A stretch of DNA of 64,000 nt from Arthrobacter globiformis (GTDB taxonomy: Bacteria; Actinomycetota; Actinomycetes; Actinomycetales; Micrococcaceae), in NCBI RefSeq assembly GCF_030818015.1, contig NZ_JAUSZX010000001.1, positions 1,364,001 through 1,428,000 on the forward strand, read 5' to 3'. Below the pieces are notes generated by a model. That model saw nothing but the letters and a program-made list of their open reading frames with translations. It ran no database searches and had not been told where the DNA came from. Below, piece by piece: positions 34,561 to 43,789 of the stretch; within the stretch, counting starts at the first letter, position 1; each line of letters starts with the position of its first letter. The position numbers were made by a program, and so were the translations under genes.

Positions 34561-35340
34561 TTACTCCGGGGTCACGTACGCTCCGGCAATGCCGCCGTCG
34601 ACAAGGAAGGTGGAGGCGGTGATGAACGACGCGTCATCGCTGGCGAGGAATGCAACGGCAGCGGCCAACTCCTCTGGTTCGGCGAACCTGCCGAGGGGAA
34701 CATGGACCAGCCGGCGGGCGGCCTTCTCGGGGTCCTTGGCAAAGAGCTCCTTCAAGAGGGGAGTGTTGACCGGGCCGGGGCACAGGGCGTTTACCCGGAT
34801 GCCCTCGCGGGCGAACTGGACCCCCAGTTCACGGCTCATGGACAGGACGCCGCCCTTGGAGGCGCTGTACGAAATCTGGGAGGTAGCGGCGCCCATCACG
34901 GCCACAAAGGACGCCGTGTTGATGATCGATCCCTTGCCCTGCGCCTGCATGTACGGCAGTGCGTATTTGCAGCAGTAGAACACGGAAGTAAGGTTCACTT
35001 CCTGGACCCGTCGCCATGCGTCGATTCCCGTGTCAATGATGGAGGCGTCGTCCGCCGGGGAGATTCCGGCGTTGTTGAATGAGATGTCGACGCTTCCGTA
35101 GGTTTCGTTGGTCACGGCGTAGAGGTTCTTGACCTCTTCTTCGCTGGTGACATCGACTTTGACGAACAGGCCGTCGATTTCTTCAGCGGCACGCTGCCCG
35201 GCGGTCGGGTCGAGATCGGCGATGACAACGTGCGCTCCTTCGGAGGCGAACCGGCGTGCGGTTGCAAGGCCGATTCCGCTGGCTCCGCCTGTGATGACGG
35301 CGCTGCGGCCTTTGAGTCGGTTGGAGATAACTTCAATCAT
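34561..35340 (-). CDS. SDR-family NAD(P)-dependent oxidoreductase
   Basis: This 259-residue short-chain dehydrogenase has the cofactor motif TGGASGIG (about residues 17-24), NNAGIS, and the active-site YSASKGG. An acidic residue after the second strand (IADLDP) favours NAD. It is the last gene of the gamma-glutamyl-amine operon, 20 bases after the aldehyde dehydrogenase. Its step is not evident; it may oxidise a hydroxyl intermediate such as one from an alkanolamine. Confidence 0.88.
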   Translation of the reverse strand: MIEVISNRLKGRSAVITGGASGIGLATARRFASEGAHVVIADLDPTAGQRAAEEIDGLFVKVDVTSEEEVKNLYAVTNETYGSVDISFNNAGISPADDASIIDTGIDAWRRVQEVNLTSVFYCCKYALPYMQAQGKGSIINTASFVAVMGAATSQISYSASKGGVLSMSRELGVQFAREGIRVNALCPGPVNTPLLKELFAKDPEKAARRLVHVPLGRFAEPEELAAAVAFLASDDASFITASTFLVDGGIAGAYVTPE

Positions 35341-35360
35341 TGTGCTTGTCCTTTGCAGGT

Positions 35361-36728
35361 TCAGTCGGTGGTGGAGATGAAGACGTTCTTGGTTTCGGTG
35401 AAGGCGTTGAGCGCGTCAGGTCCCAGCTCACGGCCCAGGCCTGACTGCTTGAAGCCGCCAAAGGGCGTGGAGTACCTGACGGAGGAATGCGAGTTGACGG
35501 AGAGGTTTCCGGATTCCAGTCCGCGGGCAACCCGCAGGGCGCGTCCTATGTCCCGGGTCCAGATGGAGCCGGACAGGCCATAGATGGTGTCGTTGGCCAG
35601 GCGGAGCGCGTCAGCTTCGTCCTTGAAGGGGACCACGGCGACCACCGGGCCAAAGATCTCCTCGTGCATCACCCGGTCTTCGCGGGACGGAGTCAGGACG
35701 GTGGGCGGGAACCAGAATCCCTTGCCTTCGGGAGCTGATCCCTGGAACGCGATAGGCGCCCCATCAGGCACGTACTCCGACACCGTGCGGTGTTGTGCGG
35801 CGGATATCAGCGGGCCCATGAATGCGTCTTCGTCCCGGGGGTCCCCGACTTTCAGTGCTTTGACGGCAGGTTCCAGAAGTTCGAGGAACCTTTCAAAGAC
35901 GTTGTGCTGAACCAGGATGCGGGACCGGGAACAGCAGTCCTGGCCGGCATTATCAAAGGCTCCGCCCGGGGCTGCCGCGGCGGCCGCCTCAAGGTCTGCG
36001 TCAGCGAAGATGATATTGGCGCTCTTGCCGCCCAGTTCCAGGGTCACCGGCTTGACCTGCTCGGCGCAGCCGGCCATGATCCGCTTGCCGACGCCCGTTG
36101 AACCGGTGAAAACCACCTTGCGCACGGCGGGGTGCGTGACGAAGCGTTCTCCGACGACGGATCCCTTCCCGGGAAGGATCTGGAGCACACCGTGGGGCAA
36201 CCCGGCTTCCTGCGCCAGCTGTCCGAGGCGCAGTGCCGTCAACGGCGTCAGCTCGGCGGGCTTGAGGACAACCGTGTTTCCTGCCGCCAGCGCCGGAGCG
36301 AACCCCCACGCTGCGATGGGCATCGGGAAGTTCCACGGGACGATGACACCCACAACACCCAAGGGTTCGTTGAAGGTGACGTTGACGCCCCCGGCAACAG
36401 GGATCTGCTGGCCTGTGTGGCGTTCAGGTGCGCCGGAATAATACGCGAGGACGTCCCGGACGTTGCCTGCCTCCCACCGGGCGTTTCCGATGGTGTGGCC
36501 GGCATTGACCACTTCGAGTTGGGCGAGGTTCTCAAGATCGGCATCCACCGCAGCGGCGAAGCGGCGCAGCAGCATTGCCCGGTCGGCGGGTGAAACGTGG
36601 CGCCACGTTTCAAAGGCCGCGGCGGCCTTTTCGATTGCCCGGTCCGTATCTTCCAGCGTGGCGAGCGGGACCGTTTCTATGACCTCTTCGGTGGCCGGGT
36701 TCAGGACATCAAACGTGCTGGTGGACAT
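35361..36728 (-). CDS. Aldehyde dehydrogenase, PuuC-like
   Basis: This 455-residue NAD(P)-dependent aldehyde dehydrogenase has the general-base Glu in LELGGKSANIIF (about residue 245) and the catalytic Cys in NAGQDCCSRSR (about residue 280). In the PuuA-type pathway this enzyme oxidises the gamma-glutamyl-amino-aldehyde to the acid. The ATG at 36728 has GGAG 10 bases upstream and overlaps the preceding PuuD-like gene by 20 bases. It is followed by the SDR gene. Confidence 0.9.
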   Translation of the reverse strand: MSTSTFDVLNPATEEVIETVPLATLEDTDRAIEKAAAAFETWRHVSPADRAMLLRRFAAAVDADLENLAQLEVVNAGHTIGNARWEAGNVRDVLAYYSGAPERHTGQQIPVAGGVNVTFNEPLGVVGVIVPWNFPMPIAAWGFAPALAAGNTVVLKPAELTPLTALRLGQLAQEAGLPHGVLQILPGKGSVVGERFVTHPAVRKVVFTGSTGVGKRIMAGCAEQVKPVTLELGGKSANIIFADADLEAAAAAAPGGAFDNAGQDCCSRSRILVQHNVFERFLELLEPAVKALKVGDPRDEDAFMGPLISAAQHRTVSEYVPDGAPIAFQGSAPEGKGFWFPPTVLTPSREDRVMHEEIFGPVVAVVPFKDEADALRLANDTIYGLSGSIWTRDIGRALRVARGLESGNLSVNSHSSVRYSTPFGGFKQSGLGRELGPDALNAFTETKNVFISTTD

Positions 36729-37473
36729 CAACTGCATTCTCCGTTCGTTCTTGGCGGTAGGTGCGGGCTGCTTCAACAAATCCCCTGAAGAGCCGCAGGT
36801 CATCCGGGTTTTGTTCGGGGTGGAATTGCACTCCCAGCACCCATCCATCTGTTGTGGTCTCGAGTGCCTGGACGGTTCCGTCCTCCGCTGCCGCCGTCAC
36901 AGCCAGGCCGTCGGCGATCCGGTCCACGGCCTGGTGGTGGTAGCAGGGGGCGACGGCGCCTGGCCCGAGCAGGCGCTCGCTGATGCTTCCGGGTCTTGTG
37001 CTGAATTCGACATTCCCGTATACACCCGGTGCGGGCTGGTACTGCTCCGCCTGCGGGTTGACGTCCGGGAGGTGCTGGATCAGCGATCCTCCCAGAGCCA
37101 CGTTGAGGATCTGGGCGCCGCGGCAGATGGAAAACAGCGGAAGTCCAGTGTCCAGTGCGGCCCTGGTCAGGGCGATGTCATGGGCGTCCCGTGCCGGCTG
37201 GGAGCGAGTCAGCTCATGGGGTTCGGCACCGTACTGTTCCGCGCCCACGTCGCTTCCGCCGGCGATGATGAGCCCGTCCAAGAGCTCGACGACGGTGGTG
37301 TCGGTGCCGACGGGTGGCAGCAGGACGGGTGTGCCGCCGGCCGCGACCACTGCCTGCACGTAGGTGCCGGGCAGGATGGCCGCATCGGCCTGCCAGACTC
37401 CCCAGACGGCTTGCTGATAGTAGGTGGTCAGGCCGATTCGCGGCCGGTAGGTATCAGAGGCGTTCAAAGCCAC
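36709..37473 (-). CDS. puuD: Gamma-glutamyl-GABA hydrolase-like class I amidotransferase
   Basis: This 254-residue class I glutamine-amidotransferase-like hydrolase has the nucleophile in FSICRGAQILNVA (about residue 118) and the His-Glu pair in GVQFHPEQ. PuuD removes the gamma-glutamyl group at the end of glutamylated amine catabolism. The start is GTG 37473, overlapping the glutamine-synthetase-like gene by 20 bases; longer frames upstream are shadows of that gene. The PuuD name rests on family and operon context. Confidence 0.85.
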   Translation of the reverse strand: MALNASDTYRPRIGLTTYYQQAVWGVWQADAAILPGTYVQAVVAAGGTPVLLPPVGTDTTVVELLDGLIIAGGSDVGAEQYGAEPHELTRSQPARDAHDIALTRAALDTGLPLFSICRGAQILNVALGGSLIQHLPDVNPQAEQYQPAPGVYGNVEFSTRPGSISERLLGPGAVAPCYHHQAVDRIADGLAVTAAAEDGTVQALETTTDGWVLGVQFHPEQNPDDLRLFRGFVEAARTYRQERTENAVDVHQHV

Positions 37474-38836
37474 GCTTGCGCTCCCAGTCTGTAACGGCAC
37501 TGTCGTAGGCCTTGAGTTCGACGTCGGCGGCGTGCACGTAGTGGTCCACCACTTCGTCGCCGAAGGACTTGCGGGCGATTTCGCTGGTGACGAGCAGGGC
37601 GCGCGAGTCGCGAAGCGTCGTCGGGATCCGGTCGGCAGTGGACTCGTAGGCGTTGCCAACCATGATGGGCGCCAGGGGCAACTCGTTCTCGATGCCGTGA
37701 ATGGCTGCCGCAATGAGTGCTGCCGCGGCCAGGTATGGGTTCACGTCGCCGCCGCCCACACGGTTCTCCACCCGGAGGCTGGGTCCGCGCCCAACAATGC
37801 GGAGCGCACAGCTGCGGTTGTCCAGTCCCCACGCAATCGCCGTTGGCGCGAAGCTGCCCTCCACGAAGCGCTTGTACGAGTTGATGTTCGGCGCCAGGAA
37901 GTACGAAAGTTCCTTCATGGCGGCCAGCTGGCCTGCTACGAAGTGCTCCGTGACGGGGCTGAAGCCATGCTCACCATCACCGGCAAGCACCGGATTGCCG
38001 TCGAGGTCTGTCAGGCTGAAGTGGATGTGGCAGGAACTGCCCTCGCGCTCGTTGTACTTGGCCATGAACGTGATGCTCTTTCCGTGCTTTCCGGCGATCT
38101 CCTTGGCGCCGTTCTTGTAGAACGCGTGGCTGTCGCAGGCCTGGAGCGCTTCTGCATACCTGAAGGTGATTTCCTGCTGGCCGTGGTTGCACTCACCCTT
38201 TGAGGATTCGACGACGAGCCCGGCGCTTTCCATGCTGTTCCGGATGTCGCGGATGACCGGTTCGAGGCCGGCCGTGGCAAGCAGGGAGTAGTCGACGTTG
38301 TAGCGGGTTGAGGGCTTCAGCCCGACGTACTGCTTGTCCCATGCTTCCGCGTAGGTGTCGTCGAACATGATGAACTCCAGTTCCGTGCCGATATGCGCAC
38401 GGTATCCGAGCTTCTCGAGGCGTTCGATCTGTGCCCGAAGTATCTGCCGCGGGGACTGGACGACGGGGCGGCCGTCGAGCCAGAGGATGTCGCACTGGAC
38501 CATCGCGGTTCCCTCCAGCCACGGCACAAGCCGGAGGGTGCTGACATCGGGTCGCATGACCATGTCCCCGTAGCCGTTTGCCCAGGAGGACATCGCGTAT
38601 CCCTCGACCGTATTCATCTCCACATCGACGGACAGGAGGTAGTTGCAGCCTTCGGCGCCATGTCCAAGGACGTCCTCCAGGAAGGACCTTGCGCCACAGC
38701 GCTTGCCCTGCAGCCGGCCCAGGGAGTCGGTGATGGCTACAACGACAGTGTCGATCTCACCTGCCGCAACCTTCTGCTCCAGCTCCTCGACAGTCAGCTT
38801 TGCTTGGGAGTTTTTCCCGGCGATTTGATTAGTCAT
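37454..38836 (-). CDS. Glutamine-synthetase-like gamma-glutamyl-amine ligase
   Basis: This 460-residue protein of the glutamine synthetase superfamily carries conserved catalytic segments (GTELEFIMFDD, GQQEITFRYA, SSCHIHFSL, and RIVGRGPSLRVENRVGGGDV near the C-terminus). In this operon it should join glutamate to an amine, as PuuA does with putrescine or GlnA3/GlnA4-type enzymes of actinomycetes do with polyamines or ethanolamine. It is not the housekeeping GlnA. The real start is ATG 38836. It lies 73 bases after the permease gene. Confidence 0.9.
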   Translation of the reverse strand: MTNQIAGKNSQAKLTVEELEQKVAAGEIDTVVVAITDSLGRLQGKRCGARSFLEDVLGHGAEGCNYLLSVDVEMNTVEGYAMSSWANGYGDMVMRPDVSTLRLVPWLEGTAMVQCDILWLDGRPVVQSPRQILRAQIERLEKLGYRAHIGTELEFIMFDDTYAEAWDKQYVGLKPSTRYNVDYSLLATAGLEPVIRDIRNSMESAGLVVESSKGECNHGQQEITFRYAEALQACDSHAFYKNGAKEIAGKHGKSITFMAKYNEREGSSCHIHFSLTDLDGNPVLAGDGEHGFSPVTEHFVAGQLAAMKELSYFLAPNINSYKRFVEGSFAPTAIAWGLDNRSCALRIVGRGPSLRVENRVGGGDVNPYLAAAALIAAAIHGIENELPLAPIMVGNAYESTADRIPTTLRDSRALLVTSEIARKSFGDEVVDHYVHAADVELKAYDSAVTDWERKRGFERL

Positions 38837-38909
38837 TTGTTTTCCGTAACTTCGATCTGGTGTTGGACGTAATCCGTGCTCTCCGCTGTATTGAGCCGGA
38901 GAGTAAGTT

Positions 38910-40349
38910 TCAGTTGCTGAGTTCGGCTTCGGCTGCCGCGAGTTGTGCAAATTCCTCTTCGGGCGCCCCTGCCACAATCCGGTGGCGGCTGTAGAACCAG
39001 TAGTAAAGGAGCGCAGCGGCGAACACTGCGGCGGTGATGGACGCCGCCATGACGTCGACGACGAAGGTGGCGACGACGGCAACAGCAGCCAGAAGCAGGG
39101 CGATGGTTGTGGTGACCGCACCTCCTGGGGTCCGGTATCCCCGGGGAAGGTCGGGTTCCTTTACCCGCAGGACTATGTGGGAAAGATTCAGCAGCACGTA
39201 CGAGACTGTCGCTCCGAAGACCGCGATATTGATGAGCAGGGCACCGTTGCCCGTGGTGGCCGCAAGGACGAATCCGAGGGCGCCGGGGACGATGAGCGCC
39301 CAGTACGGGGTACGCCTCTTGCCGGTCAATGACAGCCACTTGGGAAGGTACCCGGCTCGGGACAGGGCGAAGAGCTGCCGGGAGTAGGCATAGATGATGG
39401 AGAAGAAGCTGGCCACCAGCCCCGCCAGGCCTGCATAGTTCACAAAGTCAGCCAGGACGGTATTGCCCCCGTACGCCAGGCGGAGCGCTTCCGGCAGCGG
39501 GTTATTGGAGACTCCCATCGCCTCGGACCCTGCTGCGCCGGGAACCAGGACGAGCATGAGTGCTCCGAAGACCACCAGAATCACAACGGCCACGATGATG
39601 CCGCGGGGCATGTCTTTCTTGGGGTCCGCTGTCTCTTCGGCAGCCAGCGGAACACCTTCGACTGCCAGGAAAAACCAGATGGCGTAGACGAGGGCTGCGA
39701 CCGCACCGCCGATGCCCATGGGGAGGAAAGCACTGGAGGTCGGGGAACCGTCCGGCACGACGTCGAAGAGGTTTGCCGCGTTGAAATGCGGTACGAGCCC
39801 AATGACGACGGCGGCCAAGGCGATGACGGCGATTGCCGTGATCGCAAAGATCAGTTTCAGCGCTTCACCGACTCCGCGCAGATGGATTCCGACGAAGACC
39901 GCGAAGGTCACCAGATAAACAGGCCAGGAGTTGGTGAGGCCGAACAGGCCGAGGGCCTCAATGTAGCCGCCGATGAAGGTCGCGATGGCCGCGGGTGCAA
40001 CGGCGTACTCGATCAGTACTGCTACGCCGGTGGCAAAGCCTCCAAGTGGGCCGAGCGCCCTGCGTGCAAAACCGTAGCCGGCACCCGTGGTCGGAAGCGC
40101 AGACGAGAGTTCGGCCAGTCCGAACACCATGCACGTGTACATGATGCCCATGAGAATGAAAGCGATGAGGAGCCCGCCCCAGCCGCCCTGGGCAAGGCCC
40201 AGGTTCCAGCCGGCGAAGTCACCCGAGATGACGTAAGCAACACCGAGCCCCGCCAGCAGGACCCACCCAGCCGCTCCCCGCTTGAGTTGGCGGTGATGGA
40301 GATAGCCCTCGTCGTCGTTGACAGGCTGCTCCGTGGGATGTGATGACAT
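38910..40349 (-). CDS. APC permease, ethanolamine/amine-permease-like
   Basis: This 479-residue transporter has about twelve membrane segments. The N-terminal segment YVISGDFAGWNLGLAQGG resembles ethanolamine permeases (Eat-type) more than PuuP. It is the first gene of a minus-strand operon that continues with gamma-glutamyl-amine ligase, PuuD-like hydrolase, aldehyde dehydrogenase and SDR. The imported amine would be glutamylated at once. Either ethanolamine or another short amine or amino alcohol is possible. Confidence 0.87.
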   Translation of the reverse strand: MSSHPTEQPVNDDEGYLHHRQLKRGAAGWVLLAGLGVAYVISGDFAGWNLGLAQGGWGGLLIAFILMGIMYTCMVFGLAELSSALPTTGAGYGFARRALGPLGGFATGVAVLIEYAVAPAAIATFIGGYIEALGLFGLTNSWPVYLVTFAVFVGIHLRGVGEALKLIFAITAIAVIALAAVVIGLVPHFNAANLFDVVPDGSPTSSAFLPMGIGGAVAALVYAIWFFLAVEGVPLAAEETADPKKDMPRGIIVAVVILVVFGALMLVLVPGAAGSEAMGVSNNPLPEALRLAYGGNTVLADFVNYAGLAGLVASFFSIIYAYSRQLFALSRAGYLPKWLSLTGKRRTPYWALIVPGALGFVLAATTGNGALLINIAVFGATVSYVLLNLSHIVLRVKEPDLPRGYRTPGGAVTTTIALLLAAVAVVATFVVDVMAASITAAVFAAALLYYWFYSRHRIVAGAPEEEFAQLAAAEAELSN

Positions 40350-40531
40350 GAGATTTCCCTTCTTTCAAGGGTCTTAATGGTCTGTAATTAGTCCAAAAGT
40401 CTTTAGCCAGTGTGGGGTACATCACCGTTCTGCGTCAAGGTTTTGCTGAGTCCTCGTGAAGAATCGACTTGGTTTGGACGCAATCACCCGCGGACCATAG
40501 GCATTTTTTCAGACCGGACTAGGATGGGGTC
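40350..40531. promoter_or_regulatory. Divergent control region of the amine operon
   Basis: Two similar elements are visible between permease and regulator: GGTCT-N6-AGTCC (40379-40394) and AGACC-GGACT (40511-40520). They share half-sites AGACC and AGTCC in either orientation. FadR-type proteins bind short palindromes of the TGGTNNGACCA kind, so these are candidate operators for the adjacent regulator. Confidence 0.4.
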
Positions 40532-41284
40532 ATGGAAGAGGCACTTGGGGCTCCCGCGAGGCTTATACGTCCAGTACGGCACGGAAACGCCTTCGAGGAA
40601 ACCATCGAACGGCTGCTGCAGCACATCAAGCTGGGGCTTTTTGGCGTAGGCGAGAAGCTGCCCGCCGAGCGAGAGCTCTCAGAGTTGCTGGGCGTGTCAC
40701 GGGCAACGCTCCGAGATGCCCTGGCGGAGCTTCAAAAGGCCGGGTATGTGGAAGTCCGCCGCGGCAGGTCGGGCGGCACCTACGTCTCTGAACGAAGGGT
40801 CGGCGGACTTGGGGGTTCCGCCGATCTTGACCCTGCCGAAGTGAACGACGTTCTCACCTTCCGTGCCGTACTGGAACCGGCGGCCGCTTCCCTCGCCGCC
40901 AAGGCCGCGCTGTCGCCACGGCAGCGGCGCCATCTGCTGGATGCCCTGGCTGATGTCGCAGCAGCCCCAGTGGAGTTGTACAGGCCGAAGGACGCACGGT
41001 TCCATGTGGCCATCGCAGAAGTCAGTGGATCGCCAAGCCTCGTCGCCGCTGTTGCGGATACCCGCGCCAGGGTCAGTGATCTTCTTGATCGCATCCCATT
41101 CCTGGAGCCCAACCTTGAGCATTCCAACCGGCAGCACCAGGAGATTATCGACGCAATACTCCGGGGGGATGCCGACGAAGCGTACCGGGCAACCCAGGAT
41201 CACCTGCAGGGAACGGCCTCACTGCTCCACGGATTCCTGGTCTCGCCGGAGAGCTCTTCAGTTGCAGCATCCGACGTCCCGTGA
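40532..41284 (+). CDS. FadR-type GntR regulator (FCD domain)
   Basis: This 250-residue regulator has a GntR winged helix (ELLGVSRATLRDALAELQKA, about residues 48-67, then GYVEVRRGRSGGTYVSE). Its FCD ligand domain has the metal-binding Asp/His pattern (KDARFHVAIAEVSGS, and DHLQGTA at the C-terminus). It is divergent from the amine operon and probably represses it until the amine or an intermediate binds. A fragment of a paralogue's last exon-sized part lies at 30317-30457. Confidence 0.9.
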   Translation: MEEALGAPARLIRPVRHGNAFEETIERLLQHIKLGLFGVGEKLPAERELSELLGVSRATLRDALAELQKAGYVEVRRGRSGGTYVSERRVGGLGGSADLDPAEVNDVLTFRAVLEPAAASLAAKAALSPRQRRHLLDALADVAAAPVELYRPKDARFHVAIAEVSGSPSLVAAVADTRARVSDLLDRIPFLEPNLEHSNRQHQEIIDAILRGDADEAYRATQDHLQGTASLLHGFLVSPESSSVAASDVP

Positions 41285-41580
41285 TTTTCGTCGGACTCAC
41301 GTTGTCGCGTCAATGAACGTTTGTGCAGGCACATCTGCGATGTTTCGCCGGCCGCATCCTTGTGGGTAAAACTACTGGCCAGTAACCACCTGGCAAGCGG
41401 GGTGGACTTCCATGCCGGGGTGGCTGCGTCGCGCAACCGGGATTCACGCACGTCTGTGCAGTCAAGGCAGCACGGACGTGCCGGCCGCCTAGCATTTCAA
41501 TACCCAGCCAGCGCCCGGTCGCCGCAACGACCAGACCTGCCGCCGGGCCCAATCGCTGACACACGAACAACGAGGTTTCC

Positions 41581-42429
41581 ATGTCACTGCTTGCCAAGAC
41601 CCTGTCCATCGCCGCCGTCGCCATGCTTGCAAGCTCCCTGGCCGTGGCTCCCGCCCAGGCGGCTGGCACAGAAATTTCACCGCCAGGAGCTAACGACTGG
41701 TCCTGCAAACCGACCGCCGAGCACCCTTATCCGGTCATTCTGGTGCCGGGAACGTTCGAGAGCATGGAGAAGAACTGGTCCACGCTGTCGCCTCACCTCA
41801 AGCGTGCCGGATATTGCGTTTTCGCTCTCAACTACGGCGAGACCAGCGGGGTGTATGCCACCGCACCGGTGGCCGAATCCGCGCAGGAACTCGCCCCATT
41901 CGTGGATGCTGTTCGTTCTGCCACCGGGACGAAGAAAGTTGAGCTCGTGGGCCACAGCCAGGGCGGGATGATGCCCCGCTACTACATGGGCTTTCTCGGC
42001 GGAGCCAAGTACGTCCACCAGCTCATTGGCATCGCTCCCTCCAACCACGGCACGGAAGGTGTGATCATCCCGCCGCCGAGTGTCGTCCCGGATCCGGACT
42101 ACACCGGCCTGGGCTGTGTTGCGTGCGCCGACCAGCAGGCAGGATCGGCTTTCATGCAGAAGCTCAACTCCATAGGTGACACCGTTGCCGGACCGTCCTA
42201 CACCGTCATTTCCACGGTCCACGACGAAGTGGTCATTCCCTACAACAGCCAGTTCCTTGCTGGCCCGGCACGGCAAGTCACGAACATCACCGTCCAGGAC
42301 AAATGCCCGGCCGACGTCGTCGAACACGACCAGACGCCGAACGACCCCGTGGTGCACCAGATCGTGGCCCACGCCCTGGGACAGGCTTCCGGACCTGCTG
42401 ATCCGGCCTACCAGCCCAGCTGCATCTAG
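41581..42429 (+). CDS. Secreted lipase/esterase, alpha/beta-hydrolase
   Basis: This 282-residue exported hydrolase has a signal peptide (MSLLAKTLSIAAVAMLASSL with an AQA cleavage site), an oxyanion-hole region PVILVPGTFE, and the nucleophile elbow GHSQGG near residue 124. The catalytic His is probably within VEHDQTPND-VHQIV close to the C-terminus. Cysteine pairs such as GCVACADQ suggest disulphides. It resembles actinobacterial secreted triacylglycerol lipases. It lies just before a secreted protease, fitting a scavenging role. Confidence 0.9.
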   Translation: MSLLAKTLSIAAVAMLASSLAVAPAQAAGTEISPPGANDWSCKPTAEHPYPVILVPGTFESMEKNWSTLSPHLKRAGYCVFALNYGETSGVYATAPVAESAQELAPFVDAVRSATGTKKVELVGHSQGGMMPRYYMGFLGGAKYVHQLIGIAPSNHGTEGVIIPPPSVVPDPDYTGLGCVACADQQAGSAFMQKLNSIGDTVAGPSYTVISTVHDEVVIPYNSQFLAGPARQVTNITVQDKCPADVVEHDQTPNDPVVHQIVAHALGQASGPADPAYQPSCI

Positions 42430-42487
42430 GAGGCAAAGCGGGTAATTTTCCGGCAGACGCTATCTAGCATGCGCAGATTGGAGCAAG

Positions 42488-43738
42488 ATGCTCGGTATGA
42501 AAAAAGTTGTTATAGCCAGCCTCGCCGCGGTTGTCTTAGGTCTTGGTGCGATCACCCCAGCTGTCCCGAGCAACGCGGCAACGGAGCCGCAGCAGACCAC
42601 GGGCCACATCATCGTCAAGTTCCGCGACAATGGCGCGGCGGCCGGCGTCCTACGCCAGCACGCCCTGAGCGAGGGCGCCGACATCGGGAGCACCGGCGCC
42701 CACGTGGTCAAAGTACCGGCGGGCTACGAATCCTCAGTCATCGAAACTTTGAGCCGGAACCCGGCGGTTGAGTATGCCGAACCGGACGAGGTGGTTACTG
42801 CCTCCACAGCTGACCAGTATTTTCCCCGCCAATATGCACTGCAAAACACGGGGCAATCGTTCACCAATACCGCCGGTACGCTCACCCTGCCCGCAGGCAC
42901 AGCAGATGCCGATGTGGACGCGGTCGAGGCGTGGAACGTGACGACCGGCAGCGGCATCAAAGTGGCCGTTCTCGATTCAGGTGTCGCCAGCGACAACCCC
43001 GACATCAACCCGAAGGTCGTGCTGCGGGCCAACTTCAGCGGCGCGGCAACCAATGAAGACAACTACGGCCACGGCACCCATGTGGCCGGCATCGTCGCCG
43101 CCAGTTCCAACAACACCATTGGTGTAGCTGGAACGTGCCCAGGCTGTACCATCCTGGCCGGCAAGGTGCTTGACGACAACGGGGTCGGTTCCAGCTCGGC
43201 CGTGGCTAATGGCATTAACTGGGCCGTCAGCAATGGCGCAAAGGTCATCAACATGAGCATCGGGGTGCGGGCATCACGCACCCTCGAAACGGCTGTCAAC
43301 AACGCCTGGAGCAAGGGTGTGGTGCTGGTTGCCGCAGCAGGCAACGGCGGGAACCAGACAAAGATCTACCCTGGCGCATACGCGAACGTCATCGCCGTGG
43401 CCGCCACCGACAACCGGGATGCCAAGGCGTCGTTCTCAACATATGGCGCCAGCTGGGTGGACATCGCGGCACCCGGGGTCAATGTCTACTCAACCTTCCC
43501 TAACCACCCGTTCGTTCTCGCCACACAGAACAACCGCTCCTTCGGCTACGACGTCGGCAACGGAACCTCAATGTCCTCGGCCATTGTCGCCGCGACCGCC
43601 GCGCTCGCCTGGAGCTCGCACCCGGGCGCCACGAACACGTCAGTGCGCACCATCGTGGAATCAACCGCCGACAAGATTGCTGGCACGGGCACTTTCTGGG
43701 CAAAGGGCCGCGTGAACGCAGACAAAGCCGTCCGTTAG
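42488..43738 (+). CDS. Secreted S8 subtilisin-like serine protease
   Basis: This 416-residue paralogue of the protease at 33182 has the same layout: signal peptide, I9-like propeptide (HIIVKFRDNGA) and an S8 domain with Asp163 (VAVLDSGV), His195 (GHGTHVAG) and Ser361 (NGTSMSSA). The leader regions also match (gcagac...gagcaagatgctc), so the duplication included the 5' flank. GGAG lies 5 bases before the ATG. It is followed by a hairpin terminator. The lipase gene ends 58 bases upstream, and the two may be co-transcribed. Confidence 0.93.
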   Translation: MLGMKKVVIASLAAVVLGLGAITPAVPSNAATEPQQTTGHIIVKFRDNGAAAGVLRQHALSEGADIGSTGAHVVKVPAGYESSVIETLSRNPAVEYAEPDEVVTASTADQYFPRQYALQNTGQSFTNTAGTLTLPAGTADADVDAVEAWNVTTGSGIKVAVLDSGVASDNPDINPKVVLRANFSGAATNEDNYGHGTHVAGIVAASSNNTIGVAGTCPGCTILAGKVLDDNGVGSSSAVANGINWAVSNGAKVINMSIGVRASRTLETAVNNAWSKGVVLVAAAGNGGNQTKIYPGAYANVIAVAATDNRDAKASFSTYGASWVDIAAPGVNVYSTFPNHPFVLATQNNRSFGYDVGNGTSMSSAIVAATAALAWSSHPGATNTSVRTIVESTADKIAGTGTFWAKGRVNADKAVR

Positions 43739-43755
43739 TCAGAGCCGTAGCCAGA

Positions 43756-43786
43756 GGCTCCGCCGGCTCAGTCCGGCGGAGTCTTT
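43756..43786 (+). terminator. Hairpin terminator
   Basis: ggctccgccgg and ccggcggagtc form an 11-bp stem with one G-T pair and a 6-base loop, followed by TTT. It lies 18 bases after the second subtilase stop. Confidence 0.8.
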
Positions 43787-43789
43787 GCG

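Noticed and set aside
37474..37713. N-terminal extension of the PuuD-like gene into the glutamine-synthetase-like gene
   Set aside because: The extension reads the ligase gene in another frame and is rich in Ser, Pro and Arg. The GTG at 37473 gives the usual family length.
38837..39121. N-terminal extension of the glutamine-synthetase-like gene into the permease gene
   Set aside because: The extension is a shadow of the permease and of the 73-base gap. The ATG at 38836 gives a normal start.
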